A DNA stretch of 64,000 bases from Myxococcales bacterium. GTDB taxonomy: Bacteria > Myxococcota_A > Polyangia > Palsa-1104. A model generated the notes under the pieces. The model saw nothing but the letters and a program-made list of their open reading frames with translations. It had not been told where the DNA came from and did not search any database. Positions 24,045 through 33,279 of the stretch are shown here, one piece after another. The stretch lies in assembly GCA_003170275.1 (NCBI GenBank), contig PNAM01000096.1, positions 1-64,000 of the forward strand, given 5' to 3'. A program made the translations under genes and the position numbers. The number at the start of each line of letters is the position of its first letter. The first letter of the stretch is position 1.

Positions 24045-25835
24045 CTACGGGCAGCCGGCGCTGATGCTGAGCGCGTAGTCGGACACATCGCCATTGACGC
24101 CGTCGACGATCACCCAGTACCAGCGCTCGGCCGTGGTGCCGGTGGTCAGGGTCAGCACGGCGGTCTTGCCGTCGGTGCCGCCTTCGGTGGTGCCAGTTGC
24201 CGCCGCCACGTAGGTCCCGGTCGACGCCAGGACGGTCGTGGTCGCGGCCACGGTCACCGGCGCGGTCACGGCGCAGGCCTTCGACGGGTCGCACGCGGCC
24301 GGGCTGGTCGCGCCGGCGTCGAGCACCACCATGCCGAGGTGCTTGCCGGTGGTGAGCGCCGCCAGGGTCAGGGTGTAGATCGGCTTGTTGCTGGTGGTCG
24401 TCTTGTGGAACAGGTAGGCGTACTCGGGACCCGACAGGTTGCTCATTCCGCCGCACGCCGCGCCGGTCGGCCCCCACGCGCTGATGTCGTTGGTCGAGCC
24501 GCTCACGCCGTTGTTGGCCGACGCCGTCTTGGTGCTGCAGTCGAGCGTGTCGCCGTTCGCGTTCGAGCAGTAGGCCGCGCAGTTGATCTGCAGCCCGAAG
24601 GTGGCGTCGGCGCCCGCGGCGGGCGTATCGATGACCACCCAGTAGTGCGCCGGGCCGCCGCTGAACGGATCCGGATCGGCGCTGAAGGTGAGCGACGCGC
24701 TCATGTTGGGCGCGGTGCCGGTGGCCGTGGCCGAGCCCAGGCAGCTGGTCGGATCGCACGCGCCCAGGTTCGACGGCAGCGCGAACAGGGTCACCGCCTT
24801 GGACGCGTTGACCACCTTCGCGGTGACCTGCTGCGTGCTCGGCGCGACGGTGTTGAAGAGGAACGCCTGCTCGTTGCCCGGCGCCATCACCGACTGCGTG
24901 CCGGTGCCCTGGGTGCAGGTGTACATCGAGAGATCGCTCTTGCCCTTGGAGGTATCGCCGGCGAGCGGCATCGACTGGTTGCAGGCGAGCGTGGTGGTCG
25001 GCGTCGGCTGGCACGAGCCGCATGCCTCGATCTCCAGACGGAAGTTGCCCATCGCGCCGTTCTTGGCGTCGACGACGAAGTAGTAGGTGTGGCTCGAGAG
25101 TGCCTTGAACGTCAGCCGCTCGACGCCGTTCCCGGCGGTGATGCCGGCGTAACCGCCGCCCGCCAGCGCCGGGTTCATGCACGCCGCCTTGGCGTCGCAG
25201 GTCTGGTCGAGGACGATCAGATCGAGGTCCGGCGCGGTGCCCGTCCCGCCATCGGCACCGCTCGGCGCCATCGGGGTGAGCGCCACGGTCACGTCGCCGT
25301 CCGCGTCGGGGATGAACTGGTAGGCGACCTCGGGCCCGGTCTCGCCCGTCGCGCACGCGTAGGTGTCGAGCACCTGGGTGGGGCTCGAGAACGAGGTGGA
25401 CGGGTCGGTCGAGTCGTCCTCCGGACCGTAGTCACAATAGATGTAGTTGAACGAGTTGTTCACGTCGTAGCAGGTGGGCAGCGGCAGGCAGCTGCCGGAG
25501 GTGCAGGTGCCGCCCAGGCCGTCGGTGGTGGTGCACATCGTGCCGTCGCCGCCCGGGCTGGTCTTGCAGGTGCCGTCCGTCGGGTCGCACGCCGACGTGT
25601 TGCACGAGTCGGGCGCGTCGCACTGGATGTCGACGTAGGTGCACACCTGCGACTGGCAGTGCGCGGTGTGGCACAGCTTGCCGTCATCGCAGTCGGAGTC
25701 GATCTCGCAGCCGGTTTGCAGGTGGCCGTCGAGCTGTCCCCCGGCCATGTCGCCGCCGCCGCCGCCGACATTGTTCGGATTGCCAGCACACCCGCCAACC
25801 AGAAGCACCACGATCGCCAGGGTCTTGCTCTTCAT
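24045..25835 (-). CDS. Large Cys-rich lipoprotein
   Basis: 596 residues from ATG 25835. The lipobox LVGGC places the acylated Cys at residue 16. Residues ~40-125 form a Cys-rich region (CEIDSDCDDGKLC, CTYVDIQC, CDPTDGTC) resembling the disulfide-rich modules common in myxobacterial surface proteins. The rest looks like three or more beta-sandwich domains with a recurring pattern: an aromatic HYWVVID / YYFVVDA / RWYWVIVDG strand and CDP-type Cys pairs. These resemble pre-peptidase or Ig-like domains of secreted proteins. No catalytic motif is seen. It lies downstream of the AAA/TPR regulator (38-bp gap, same strand), which may control it. Confidence 0.75.
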   Translation of the reverse strand: MKSKTLAIVVLLVGGCAGNPNNVGGGGGDMAGGQLDGHLQTGCEIDSDCDDGKLCHTAHCQSQVCTYVDIQCDAPDSCNTSACDPTDGTCKTSPGGDGTMCTTTDGLGGTCTSGSCLPLPTCYDVNNSFNYIYCDYGPEDDSTDPSTSFSSPTQVLDTYACATGETGPEVAYQFIPDADGDVTVALTPMAPSGADGGTGTAPDLDLIVLDQTCDAKAACMNPALAGGGYAGITAGNGVERLTFKALSSHTYYFVVDAKNGAMGNFRLEIEACGSCQPTPTTTLACNQSMPLAGDTSKGKSDLSMYTCTQGTGTQSVMAPGNEQAFLFNTVAPSTQQVTAKVVNASKAVTLFALPSNLGACDPTSCLGSATATGTAPNMSASLTFSADPDPFSGGPAHYWVVIDTPAAGADATFGLQINCAAYCSNANGDTLDCSTKTASANNGVSGSTNDISAWGPTGAACGGMSNLSGPEYAYLFHKTTTSNKPIYTLTLAALTTGKHLGMVVLDAGATSPAACDPSKACAVTAPVTVAATTTVLASTGTYVAAATGTTEGGTDGKTAVLTLTTGTTAERWYWVIVDGVNGDVSDYALSISAGCP

Positions 25836-25873
25836 GAACCGAGAAATAACCACAACCGGGGTGGATGTAGGTC

Positions 25874-28800
25874 TTACTTCGTCTGTCCTGGCGAAAAGGC
25901 TAATGGAGTCAACGTATTGGACCTCAAGAGCGCGACGTGCAGATCGGGCCCCAGGCGGTAGCGGCCGTCCGAAAGCTCGACCAGCGCCTCGGAGTGGGTG
26001 AGCTTGGCGAGCGACTCGCGCAGCCGGGCGAGGGCCACGTAGACGGTGTTGCGATGGCGCAGCGGATGGTACTCGCGCGCGCCCCACAGCTTCAAATAGA
26101 GCTGCTCGATGGTGACCCCGCCGGCGCCAGCCTGGACCAGCGCGTCGAGCAGCTGCAGCTTCTGCCGCGGCAAGGGCAGGTGCGTGTCGGACGCGCGCAC
26201 CTCGCCCGCGTCGAGATCGGCGGTGAGGTCGCAGCGCGGCAGCGGCTCGTCGGCGGCGAGCAGCCAGGTGTGGCCGTCGAGCGTGCAGTGCACCGCCGCC
26301 GGCCGGGCGAGCCCGAGCCGCGCCACCCGATCGCGCCACATCTCGAGGCCGGGCGCGGGCGCCGCCGCCACCGGCACGCCGAGGCGCGCGCAGGCCGCGA
26401 CCAGGGACGGATCGACCAGGCGATCGCCGGCCTCGGCGCCGGCACGTGCCAGCGCGGCGGCGTACGCGTCGAGCTCGCCGGTGCGATCGGCGAGCGCCGC
26501 TTCGACCAGCGCGAGCGCGACGGTGAGCGGACGGAACTGGTGCGCGGCCGCGAGCGTGCCGGCAGTGCCGAGCGCGAAGCGCGCCTCGTCGTGACGGCCC
26601 TGGCGTGCGCGCGCTTCGCCGAGCGCCACCAGCGCGCGCGCCGCCTCGAGGTCCGCGCCCACGCGCCGGTACCAGCGAATCGCCGCCTCCGCCGCGATCG
26701 CGCTCCGTTCCAACGACGCGGCCGTCTCTCCGACCGTCTGCTCGCGCCGGTGCTCGAGCCCGACCTCGGCGAGGCGCAGCTCGGCGTACGCGCCGGCCGC
26801 CCCGAACGCGGCGCGCGGCGGCGGTCCGTCCGCGCCGGCGAGCGCCCACGCCTCGATGCGCGCGAACGGCGAGCGCACCGTTCCCGAGAGCGCATGCTCG
26901 ACGCGGCGGCGCGCCTCGATGCGATCGCCGCGCACCTCGGCGAGCAGCGCGAAGTCGAGATCGCACATCGGACGCAGCACCGCCAGGCCGGGCTCGGCCG
27001 CCACGCCCGCCGCCACGCGCAGCAGCTCCTCGGCGCGCTGGAAATCGCCCAGCCCGATGGCCACGCGCGCCAGATCGCGTGCGACGATCGCGCGGAAGAT
27101 GCTGTCGGCGCGCCGGTTGAGCGCCTGGAACCCGCGCTCGCCGAGGTCGCGCGCGCGGCCCAGCTCGCCGCGCCGCCAGTGCACGCCGGCGTGGAACAGC
27201 ACCGTCGGACCGTCGCCGAGTGTCTCGCCCAGCTCGCGCGCGCCGGCCGTCGCGTGCGACAGGATCTCGCTCGACTCGCGCAGCGCTACCGCGGTGGCGC
27301 GGTCCAGCTCGTCGAGGCCGATCAGCGCCGAGATCTCGATGATCGGCACCAGCGCCTCCACCGGCCGCTCGCCGCGCTGGCGGTAGGCGAGCCGCGCGCG
27401 CCGCGCACAGGCGACCGCGCGCGGGTAGCGCTCCTCGAACAAGTACGAGAGCGCGAGCGTGGTGGCGCGCCGGCCTTCGAGGTTCGAGACCGCGCGGGTG
27501 CGCGGTGCCAGCTCGCGCAGGGCGGCGCGCGCTGCGGTCAGGTCGCCGCGCAGCACCGCCAGCTCGGCCTGCGCCAGCGCGATGTTGATGTTGCCCGGGC
27601 CGATCAGCATGCGCGCCCGCTCGAGCTCCTGCGCTGCCGCCGACGGATCGCCCGAGCGCGCCAGCGCCTCGGCGCGCAGGATGGCCGCGCGTCCGGCGGC
27701 GCCGATGTCGAGCTTGCCGAGCGGCATGCGATCGAGCGTAGCGCGCGCCGCCTCGAAGTCGCCCCAGCGGAGCTGCTCGCGCGAGAGCACCAGGTGGCAC
27801 TCGATGGCGCACTCGGGATCGAGCGCGCTCAGCTCGGCGAGCAGTCGCTCGATCGCGCCCGAGCCCGTGGCCGTGCGCGCGCCCACGTGCGTGCGCAGCG
27901 TCTCGAGCGAGCGGCGCCCCTGGCCGCGATGCGCGAGCGCGCGGCAGGCGAGCACCAGCGCTTCCGGATCGCCCGGCGCGGCCCTGAGCGCGCGATCGGC
28001 GATCGCCAACAGCACGGTCCACACCGGCTGCGGCGGCAGGCCGAGCGTCGAGCGCACCAGCTGCGCCATGCCTACCGGCAGCACCACGCGTGAGCCGTCG
28101 TCGGTGACCAGGTTGTGACGCTGCAGCGCCTCGATCGCCGCGCGCGCGCCGGGCACCGCGCCTTCGAGCTCGCGCACGTCGAGCGGCGTCTCGGCCGCCG
28201 AGAGCAGATCGAGCAGCACGCGCGTCGGCCCGGTGGCGAGCCGGGCGATCAGATCGCGCAGGCTGCCCGCCGGATCGGCCGCGCCCGCCGACGCGCCGGC
28301 CAGCGCCAGGTGGAATCCGAGCGGGTTGCCGGCCGAGCGCAGCACCAGCTCCTCGACGAGCGAGCGGCCGCGCAGCGCCTCGAGCCGCTCGACCAACAGA
28401 CGGCACGCCTGGGGCGGCAGCGGCCCCAGCTCGAGCGACGGCAGCACCGCGACCAGCGGCTCGCGCGAGACCACCACCAGCCGGAACGCCTCGCGTTGGC
28501 CGGTCGCGAGCGCGGCGATCGCCGCTTCCAGCGACGGGCGCGGCACGCCGTGCGCGTCCTCCCAGACCAACGTGCGCGGCTGGGCGCGGACCAACCGGTG
28601 CAGCGCCTCGAGCAGCCGCGCTACGCTCCCGGTCGGGCGGCGCCGGCCGAGCGCCTGCGCGGTGCGCTCGACGATGCCGCGCTCGCCCTCGGCGTTTTCG
28701 AGCGACACGAACGCCGGCTCGGGGATGCGCCCGGCGGCGTGCTCCTCCTCGAGCACCGTGCGCACCAGCTCGCTCTTGCCGATGCCGAGCGTGCCGTGCA

Positions 28801-28918
28801 CCACCGCCAGCCCGCCCGCCAGCAACGCTCGCAGCCGCGCGGCTTCGCTCTCGCGCCCCACCAGCCCCACCGTCGAGCGGGGCCACGACGATCCGGAGCC
28901 GTCGCGCGTGAGGACCAC
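25874..28918 (-). CDS. STAND-type AAA ATPase/TPR transcriptional regulator with C-terminal winged helix
   Basis: 1,014 residues from GTG 28918; AAGGA lies immediately before the GTG, so spacing is tight and the true start may be slightly downstream. The N-terminal ATPase has a Walker A GTLGIGKSE (Lys48) and Walker B LVWEDAHG (about 117-124), followed by winged-helix and long TPR-like helical repeats (about 290-840). The C-terminal ~90 residues (LPRQKLQLLDAL, VTIEQLYLKLWG, HRNTVYVALARLRESL, VELSDGRYRL) form an OmpR/SARP-type DNA-binding domain. The order is reversed relative to classic AfsR/SARP proteins. It probably activates transcription in response to a ligand or partner; targets are unknown. 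Confidence 0.8.
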   Translation of the reverse strand: MVLTRDGSGSSWPRSTVGLVGRESEAARLRALLAGGLAVVHGTLGIGKSELVRTVLEEEHAAGRIPEPAFVSLENAEGERGIVERTAQALGRRRPTGSVARLLEALHRLVRAQPRTLVWEDAHGVPRPSLEAAIAALATGQREAFRLVVVSREPLVAVLPSLELGPLPPQACRLLVERLEALRGRSLVEELVLRSAGNPLGFHLALAGASAGAADPAGSLRDLIARLATGPTRVLLDLLSAAETPLDVRELEGAVPGARAAIEALQRHNLVTDDGSRVVLPVGMAQLVRSTLGLPPQPVWTVLLAIADRALRAAPGDPEALVLACRALAHRGQGRRSLETLRTHVGARTATGSGAIERLLAELSALDPECAIECHLVLSREQLRWGDFEAARATLDRMPLGKLDIGAAGRAAILRAEALARSGDPSAAAQELERARMLIGPGNINIALAQAELAVLRGDLTAARAALRELAPRTRAVSNLEGRRATTLALSYLFEERYPRAVACARRARLAYRQRGERPVEALVPIIEISALIGLDELDRATAVALRESSEILSHATAGARELGETLGDGPTVLFHAGVHWRRGELGRARDLGERGFQALNRRADSIFRAIVARDLARVAIGLGDFQRAEELLRVAAGVAAEPGLAVLRPMCDLDFALLAEVRGDRIEARRRVEHALSGTVRSPFARIEAWALAGADGPPPRAAFGAAGAYAELRLAEVGLEHRREQTVGETAASLERSAIAAEAAIRWYRRVGADLEAARALVALGEARARQGRHDEARFALGTAGTLAAAHQFRPLTVALALVEAALADRTGELDAYAAALARAGAEAGDRLVDPSLVAACARLGVPVAAAPAPGLEMWRDRVARLGLARPAAVHCTLDGHTWLLAADEPLPRCDLTADLDAGEVRASDTHLPLPRQKLQLLDALVQAGAGGVTIEQLYLKLWGAREYHPLRHRNTVYVALARLRESLAKLTHSEALVELSDGRYRLGPDLHVALLRSNTLTPLAFSPGQTK

Positions 28919-28951
28919 TCCTTACATTTTACCACGTAGCAGCGGGGCGCG

Positions 28952-29833
28952 TCAGGCGGCGAGCGGCCTGGCCACCGGGAGCTTGTGATCGTTGGCCGGC
29001 TCGTCGTGCGACAGATACTCGCGCAGCCGCCCGATCAGCTGCTTTTCGACCTGGCGCGCCCGCTCGCGGCTGATGCCGAAGCTCTTGCCGACCTGCTCGA
29101 GCGTCTTCGGCTCGTCGCTCAGGAGCCGCTCGTAGAAGATCACCTGATCGCGCCCGGTCAACCCACGCCCGAACTCGACCAGCCCGGCGTGCGCGCGCTG
29201 GCGGAGCTCCGCCTGCTCGACCGCCGCATCGGGCGTCGGCTCGCGATCGACCAGCGTATCGATGATCGCCTTGCCCTCGGGATCGCGCGAGTCGAGCGGC
29301 GCGTCGATCGAGATGTCGCCGCGCGCCATGCGCATGTCCATGTCGCGCACGACCTTCTCCGGCAGCTTGAGCGATTCGGCGATGCGCTCCGCGGTGGGCT
29401 GGAAGCCCAGCTTCTCCAGCCGCGCCTTTTCGCCGCGCAGCCGGAAGAACAGCTTGCGCTCGCCCTCGGTCTTGCCCACGCGCACCAGCCGCGCGGTGTC
29501 CACCAGGTGCTTGAGGATGTAGGCGCGGATCCACCACGCCGCGTAGGACGAGAACTTCACCCCGCGGTGCGGATCGTACTTGCGCAGCGCCATCGCCAGG
29601 CCGAGGTTGCCCTCCTGGATGAGGTCCAAAAGGCTCGGGTGCATGCGGCCGTAGTCGCGGGCCAGCTTGACCACCAGCCGCAGGTTGGCGGTGATCATCG
29701 CCTGCCCGGCGGCCTCGTCCTTATCATTAATATAGCGGAGCGCCAGCGCGTGCTCGGCCTCGCGGTCGATGAGCGGGTAACGGCGCACCTCGTTGAGGTA
29801 CCGGTTCAGTTCGTCATGGTTGAAGCTGGCCAT
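28952..29833 (-). CDS. rpoH: Heat-shock-type RNA polymerase sigma factor (sigma-32/RpoH group)
   Basis: 293 residues from ATG 29833, chosen because GGGGGAGG lies seven bases upstream. An ATG at 29869, with a weaker AGGGA site, would add 12 residues. Region 2 is intact (GNLGLAMALRKYDPHRGVKFSSYAAWWIRAYI, residues 76-107), as is the RpoH-box-like ERKLFFRLRGEKARL (126-140). The C-terminal HTH is TLEQVGKSFGISRERARQVEKQL. Region 1.1 is absent, as expected for RpoH. Some myxobacteria carry several RpoH-like paralogues used in development, so the precise role is uncertain. It is divergent from the ArsR-type gene across an AT-rich region. Confidence 0.9.
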   Translation of the reverse strand: MASFNHDELNRYLNEVRRYPLIDREAEHALALRYINDKDEAAGQAMITANLRLVVKLARDYGRMHPSLLDLIQEGNLGLAMALRKYDPHRGVKFSSYAAWWIRAYILKHLVDTARLVRVGKTEGERKLFFRLRGEKARLEKLGFQPTAERIAESLKLPEKVVRDMDMRMARGDISIDAPLDSRDPEGKAIIDTLVDREPTPDAAVEQAELRQRAHAGLVEFGRGLTGRDQVIFYERLLSDEPKTLEQVGKSFGISRERARQVEKQLIGRLREYLSHDEPANDHKLPVARPLAA

Positions 29834-30000
29834 GGGTCCACCTCCCCCGTTAAACACTTCGATGCTCATCTATGTTCCCTGGTTTCAGCGCAGCGAAGTG
29901 TCACCGACGGGCTACGGGTACTTTACAGAAAAACGTATAGACGCTAATCTATTCATCGATGCGCCCTTCGTCAATGGGCGCCGACCCTGCGAGCCCCACC
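29834..30000. promoter_or_regulatory. AT-rich divergent promoter region between rpoH and the ArsR-type gene
   Basis: Positions ~29920-29960 are distinctly AT-rich (ACTTTACAGAAAAACGTATAG). A 5-bp inverted repeat ATAGA (29937-29941) / TCTAT (29948-29952) with a 6-base spacer sits about 50 bases before the ArsR ATG, a typical position for an autoregulatory operator. I could not assign -35/-10 pairs with confidence. The left 36 bases may be transcribed leader or coding, depending on the rpoH start. Confidence 0.4.
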
Positions 30001-30291
30001 ATGAAGCGTCTGACCACGGTCCATTTTCAGAGAATTTCCAAGGCCTTGGCTGATCCGCACCGGTGCGAGATCCTGGAGTGGCTGGCGCCGCGCGGCGAGC
30101 TCTCGTGCATGGATCTGACCGAGCGCTTGCCCGTTACCCAGGCGACCGTCTCGCACCACTTGAAGGAGCTGTCCAACGCCGGCCTGCTCGCGTGCCGGCG
30201 GCAGGGCCAGTTCGCCTATTACCGCGTGTGCAGCGAGGTGATCGAGGCCTACCTCGACGAGCTGCGCCGGCGGGTGTGCGTTCAGAGATGA
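30001..30291 (+). CDS. ArsR-family winged-helix repressor
   Basis: 96 residues from ATG 30001. The layout is that of ArsR/SmtB proteins: FQRISKALADPHRCEILEWL (9-28), the recognition helix VTQATVSHHLKELSNAGLL (45-63) and the beta-wing CRRQGQFAYYRV (65-76). The usual metal box ELCVCD is replaced by ELSCMD with a single Cys (36), so it is probably not a classic arsenic/cadmium sensor. The stop codon overlaps the next ATG (ATGA), coupling it to the patatin-like gene, which it may repress along with itself; this is inference. Confidence 0.85.
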   Translation: MKRLTTVHFQRISKALADPHRCEILEWLAPRGELSCMDLTERLPVTQATVSHHLKELSNAGLLACRRQGQFAYYRVCSEVIEAYLDELRRRVCVQR

Positions 30292-31502
30292 GTACGATTC
30301 GGGCGCGCGAACGGATCGCGCTGGTGCTGGCTGGCGGCGCGGCGCGCGGCGCGTACGAGGTCGGGGTCGTGCAGTATCTGCTCGAAGAGGTGGCGCGCGA
30401 TCTCGGGCGGGAGCTGCCGCTCGACATCCTGAGCGGGACCTCGGTGGGTGCGATCAACGCGTGCGCGCTGGCGGCGTTCGCGGACGAGCCCGGGCCGGTG
30501 CGCGCGCAGCGGCTGGTCGAGCACTGGACCTCGCTGCGCATCCAAGACGTCATCCACCCCGATCTGGGCGAGCTGTTCCTGCGCTCGATGCGCCTGATCC
30601 TGGCGCGGCCGGCGCGGGCCGGGTCGGTCGCGCTGCTCGATCCCGCGGGCCTGCAGCGGATCGTGTCGGGCTCGATTCCGTTCGAACGCATCGGCGCGAA
30701 CCTGCGCGCCGGGCGGTTCGAGGCGCTCACGGTCTCGACCACGCACGTGGCGAGCGGCCGCACGGTGGTGTTCATCGAGCGCAACGGCCCGCCGCTGCCG
30801 GCGTGGAGCAGCGATCCGACGGTGGTTCCCAAGGAGACGCAGATCCACGCCGAGCACGCGCTGGCGTCGGCGGCGATCCCGTTCCTGTTCCCGCCGGTGC
30901 GCATCGGCGACGAGCTGCACTGCGACGGCGGGCTGCGCCAGAACGTGCCCTTGTCGCCGGCGCGCCGCCTGGGGGCCGACGCGATCCTGGTGGTCAGCCC
31001 GCGCCACGTGACGACCTCGCCGATCCCCGGGGAGGAGGAGTTCGCCGCCGGGCCGCTGGCGATCCTCGGGCAGACGCTCAACGCGCTGATGCTCGATCGC
31101 ATCGACAGCGATCTCGATCGGCTGCGGCGCATCAACCTGATCCTCGACGCCGGGTCGCGCGCCTACGGCGACGAGTTCGTCGACAAGCTCAACCGCGAGC
31201 TCGGCTTCGGCGACGCGCTGCGCATCCGCCCGCTGCGCTCGCTGCTGATCCGCGCGTCGGTCGATCTCGGCGAGCTGGCCAACAAGTATGTACGCTCGTT
31301 GGCGTTCGCGCAGCGGGCGAGCGGCGTGGTGGGGCGGTTGATCCGCCGGCTGTCGTCCGCCGAGGGCACCCACTCGGACCTGTTGTCCTACGTGCTGTTC
31401 GACGGCGAGTTCGCGCGGCTGCTGATCGCGCTCGGCCGCGCCGATGCGGCGACGCGCCACGACGATCTGGTGCGCTTCTTCAGCGGGGCGCTGGGCGATT
31501 GA
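30288..31502 (+). CDS. Patatin-like phospholipase
   Basis: 404 residues from ATG 30288, overlapping the repressor stop (ATGA). The patatin hallmarks are the oxyanion loop GGAARGAYEVG (16-26), the nucleophile Ser52 in GTSVG, and Asp213 in DGG. Together they form the Ser-Asp dyad of a lipid acyl hydrolase. There is no signal peptide or obvious membrane helix; the extra C-terminal ~130 residues are helical and basic. A role in membrane-lipid turnover, or as an effector, is possible. Coupling to an ArsR-type repressor next to a stress sigma factor suggests stress-controlled expression. The 3' end overlaps the convergent aminotransferase by 23 bp. Confidence 0.9.
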   Translation: MSTIRARERIALVLAGGAARGAYEVGVVQYLLEEVARDLGRELPLDILSGTSVGAINACALAAFADEPGPVRAQRLVEHWTSLRIQDVIHPDLGELFLRSMRLILARPARAGSVALLDPAGLQRIVSGSIPFERIGANLRAGRFEALTVSTTHVASGRTVVFIERNGPPLPAWSSDPTVVPKETQIHAEHALASAAIPFLFPPVRIGDELHCDGGLRQNVPLSPARRLGADAILVVSPRHVTTSPIPGEEEFAAGPLAILGQTLNALMLDRIDSDLDRLRRINLILDAGSRAYGDEFVDKLNRELGFGDALRIRPLRSLLIRASVDLGELANKYVRSLAFAQRASGVVGRLIRRLSSAEGTHSDLLSYVLFDGEFARLLIALGRADAATRHDDLVRFFSGALGD

Positions 31503-32748
31503 TCAGCGCGTCGAGCCGCGCCACCGCTTTTTCCAAGACCGGCATCGACGGGCCGAACGAAAAGCGCACGTACTTGCGGAAGCGGGACAGGCGGCCCGAG
31601 CGGCGCTTGCCCGGGTTCACGTCGAAGAATTCGCCCGGCACGGTGATCACCTGCTGGTCGAGCGCAGCGCGGAAGAAGCCCATGCCGTCGTCGAGCCCGG
31701 GCGGCAGGTTGGCCACCGAGCCCCACGCGTAGAACGTACCGTCGGGCACGCGATCGAAGCGCACGCCCAGCCGCTCGAGCTGCGGCACCAGGTAGTCGCG
31801 CTTCTTGCGGAACATCGACTGGATCGCGTTGGTCTCGGCGATCACGTGCGCCTCCGAGAGCAGCGGCACCGCCGCGCGCTGCAACGGCTTGGAGCCGCCG
31901 CCGTCGAGGAACGAGCCGGCCGAGGCCAGCGCGTCGACCACCTGGCGGGGGCCTACAGCCCAGGTGACGCGCCAGCCGGGGTAGCGCCAGTTCTTGGTGA
32001 GCCCGTCGAACAGCAGCACCGGATCGCGATCCACGTTCTCGACGTAGCGCGCGGCGCTCACCACCGGGAGCGCGCCCGGTTTGCCGCGGTAGATGTAGTG
32101 CGAATAGAACTCGTCGAACAGGAGCGCGCAGTCGAGGTCGCGCGCCGCCGCCACCCAGCGCTCGAGATCTTCGCCGTCGACCAGCTTGCCGGTCGGGTTG
32201 CACGGATTGGAGAGCAGCAGCGCCGACAGCCCGCGGCCGAGGATCTCGCGCCGCAGATCTTCCGCGGTGAAGGCGTAGCCGCGCTCGCCTTCGAGCAGGA
32301 TCGGGATGGCGGTGAACGCCTTGAAGATGTCGAGCAGCTCCTCGTACGCGGTGTAGTCGGGCAGGAAGTGTCCCAGGTTCACGTGCCCCAGGCTGGCCGC
32401 CGCGCGGGTGAGCGAGGCGCGCCCGCCACCCGACACGCACACGTTCTCGGCCGAGTACTGCGACTTGAAGCCGTGGCGGTAGAGCTTGTTGTACAAGGCG
32501 GCGATCGCGTCGCGCAGCTCCCACAGCCCGGCGACCGGCGCGTACTCTTGATCGTCGACCGCGATGTGGACGTCGCGCACGCGCGGTGGCGCGCCGTCGA
32601 GCTCGCCGGTCTCCGGCTGTCCCTGGCCGAGGTTGCACCAATCCGCGTGCGTCGGCGAGAAGCCCTTCTTGACCGCCTCGGTGGTGACGTAGATGACGCC
32701 GGTCCGCGGAACCTGCCGGAACCCGGCGATCGGCTGTTCCTCGCTCAT
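31480..32748 (-). CDS. Class I/II aminotransferase
   Basis: 422 residues from ATG 32748. Fold-type-I features: YAPVAGLWELRDAIAALY (69-86), NPCNPTG (181-187), the PLP aspartate in FDEFYSHY (Asp212), Lys252 in DGLTKNWRYPGWR as the Schiff base, and Arg-rich SRFRKYVRFSFG near the C-terminus that would bind the substrate carboxylate. The subgroup resembles aspartate/alanine-type aminotransferases; the substrate cannot be fixed. It is the last gene of a tight minus-strand run: the YceI-like stop is 6 bp before its ATG. Its link to the envelope genes upstream is unclear. Confidence 0.88.
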   Translation of the reverse strand: MSEEQPIAGFRQVPRTGVIYVTTEAVKKGFSPTHADWCNLGQGQPETGELDGAPPRVRDVHIAVDDQEYAPVAGLWELRDAIAALYNKLYRHGFKSQYSAENVCVSGGGRASLTRAAASLGHVNLGHFLPDYTAYEELLDIFKAFTAIPILLEGERGYAFTAEDLRREILGRGLSALLLSNPCNPTGKLVDGEDLERWVAAARDLDCALLFDEFYSHYIYRGKPGALPVVSAARYVENVDRDPVLLFDGLTKNWRYPGWRVTWAVGPRQVVDALASAGSFLDGGGSKPLQRAAVPLLSEAHVIAETNAIQSMFRKKRDYLVPQLERLGVRFDRVPDGTFYAWGSVANLPPGLDDGMGFFRAALDQQVITVPGEFFDVNPGKRRSGRLSRFRKYVRFSFGPSMPVLEKAVARLDALINRPAPR

Positions 32749-32754
32749 GGGCGG

Positions 32755-33279
32755 CTATGATACACCGCGAATTCGCACCTCGACGTCGAGCTCGCCGCGC
32801 ACCCGCAGGGTGCCGAGCATGGCCGAGTAGGGGCGGATGCCGAAGTCTTCCTGCTGCAGGCGCACGCGCGCCACCCACTCGCCGGCGGTGTGCTCGGCGC
32901 GCGCGGTGACGTTGCGCGTCCTTCCGTGCAGCGTCAGCGCGCCGTCGACGGTCGCGTGCTCGCCCTCGCGCTGAACGCGCGTGGACACGAAGCGAATCTG
33001 CGGGAACTTGCGCGCCGCCAGCACGTCGCCGGCGACGCTGGCCTCGATGCTCGCGCGATCGCGATCGCCCGGCGGCGAGCCTGGGCGACCGTCGTGCATC
33101 GTGCACACCACGCGCAGCGAGCGTGCGTCGAACGTGGCCTCGACGCGCGATAGATCGTCGGCCAGCTCGATCGAGAACGCCGTCACCGTCAGCTTCAGAT
33201 CGTGCGCCACCGCCGACAGCAGCCCCTCTTTGTAGGTGAACACGTAGCAGGCGGCGCCGCTCTCGGGCCCGAGGCGCAT
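32755..33279 (-). CDS. YceI-like protein, cytoplasmic form
   Basis: 174 residues. The beta-barrel pattern of YceI lipocalin-like proteins is visible: FTYKEGLLSAVAHDLKLTVT near the start (the family's S-x-V-x-F-x-I-x-H region), VEATFDARSLRV, MHDGRPG, KFPQIRFVS, VDGALTLHGRTRNVTA and FGIRPYSAMLGTLRVRGELDVEV. YceI proteins bind polyisoprenoids or amphiphiles. The usual signal peptide is missing, so this copy would stay in the cytoplasm. The ATG follows the upstream gene's TAA with no gap. It is part of the eight-gene minus-strand run. Confidence 0.82.
   Translation of the reverse strand: MRLGPESGAACYVFTYKEGLLSAVAHDLKLTVTAFSIELADDLSRVEATFDARSLRVVCTMHDGRPGSPPGDRDRASIEASVAGDVLAARKFPQIRFVSTRVQREGEHATVDGALTLHGRTRNVTARAEHTAGEWVARVRLQQEDFGIRPYSAMLGTLRVRGELDVEVRIRGVS

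Noticed and set aside
29833..29869. Longer rpoH start (ATG 29869)
   Set aside because: The AGGGA site is usable, but GGGGGAGG before ATG 29833 is stronger and the family begins close to that position. I keep it as an alternative only.
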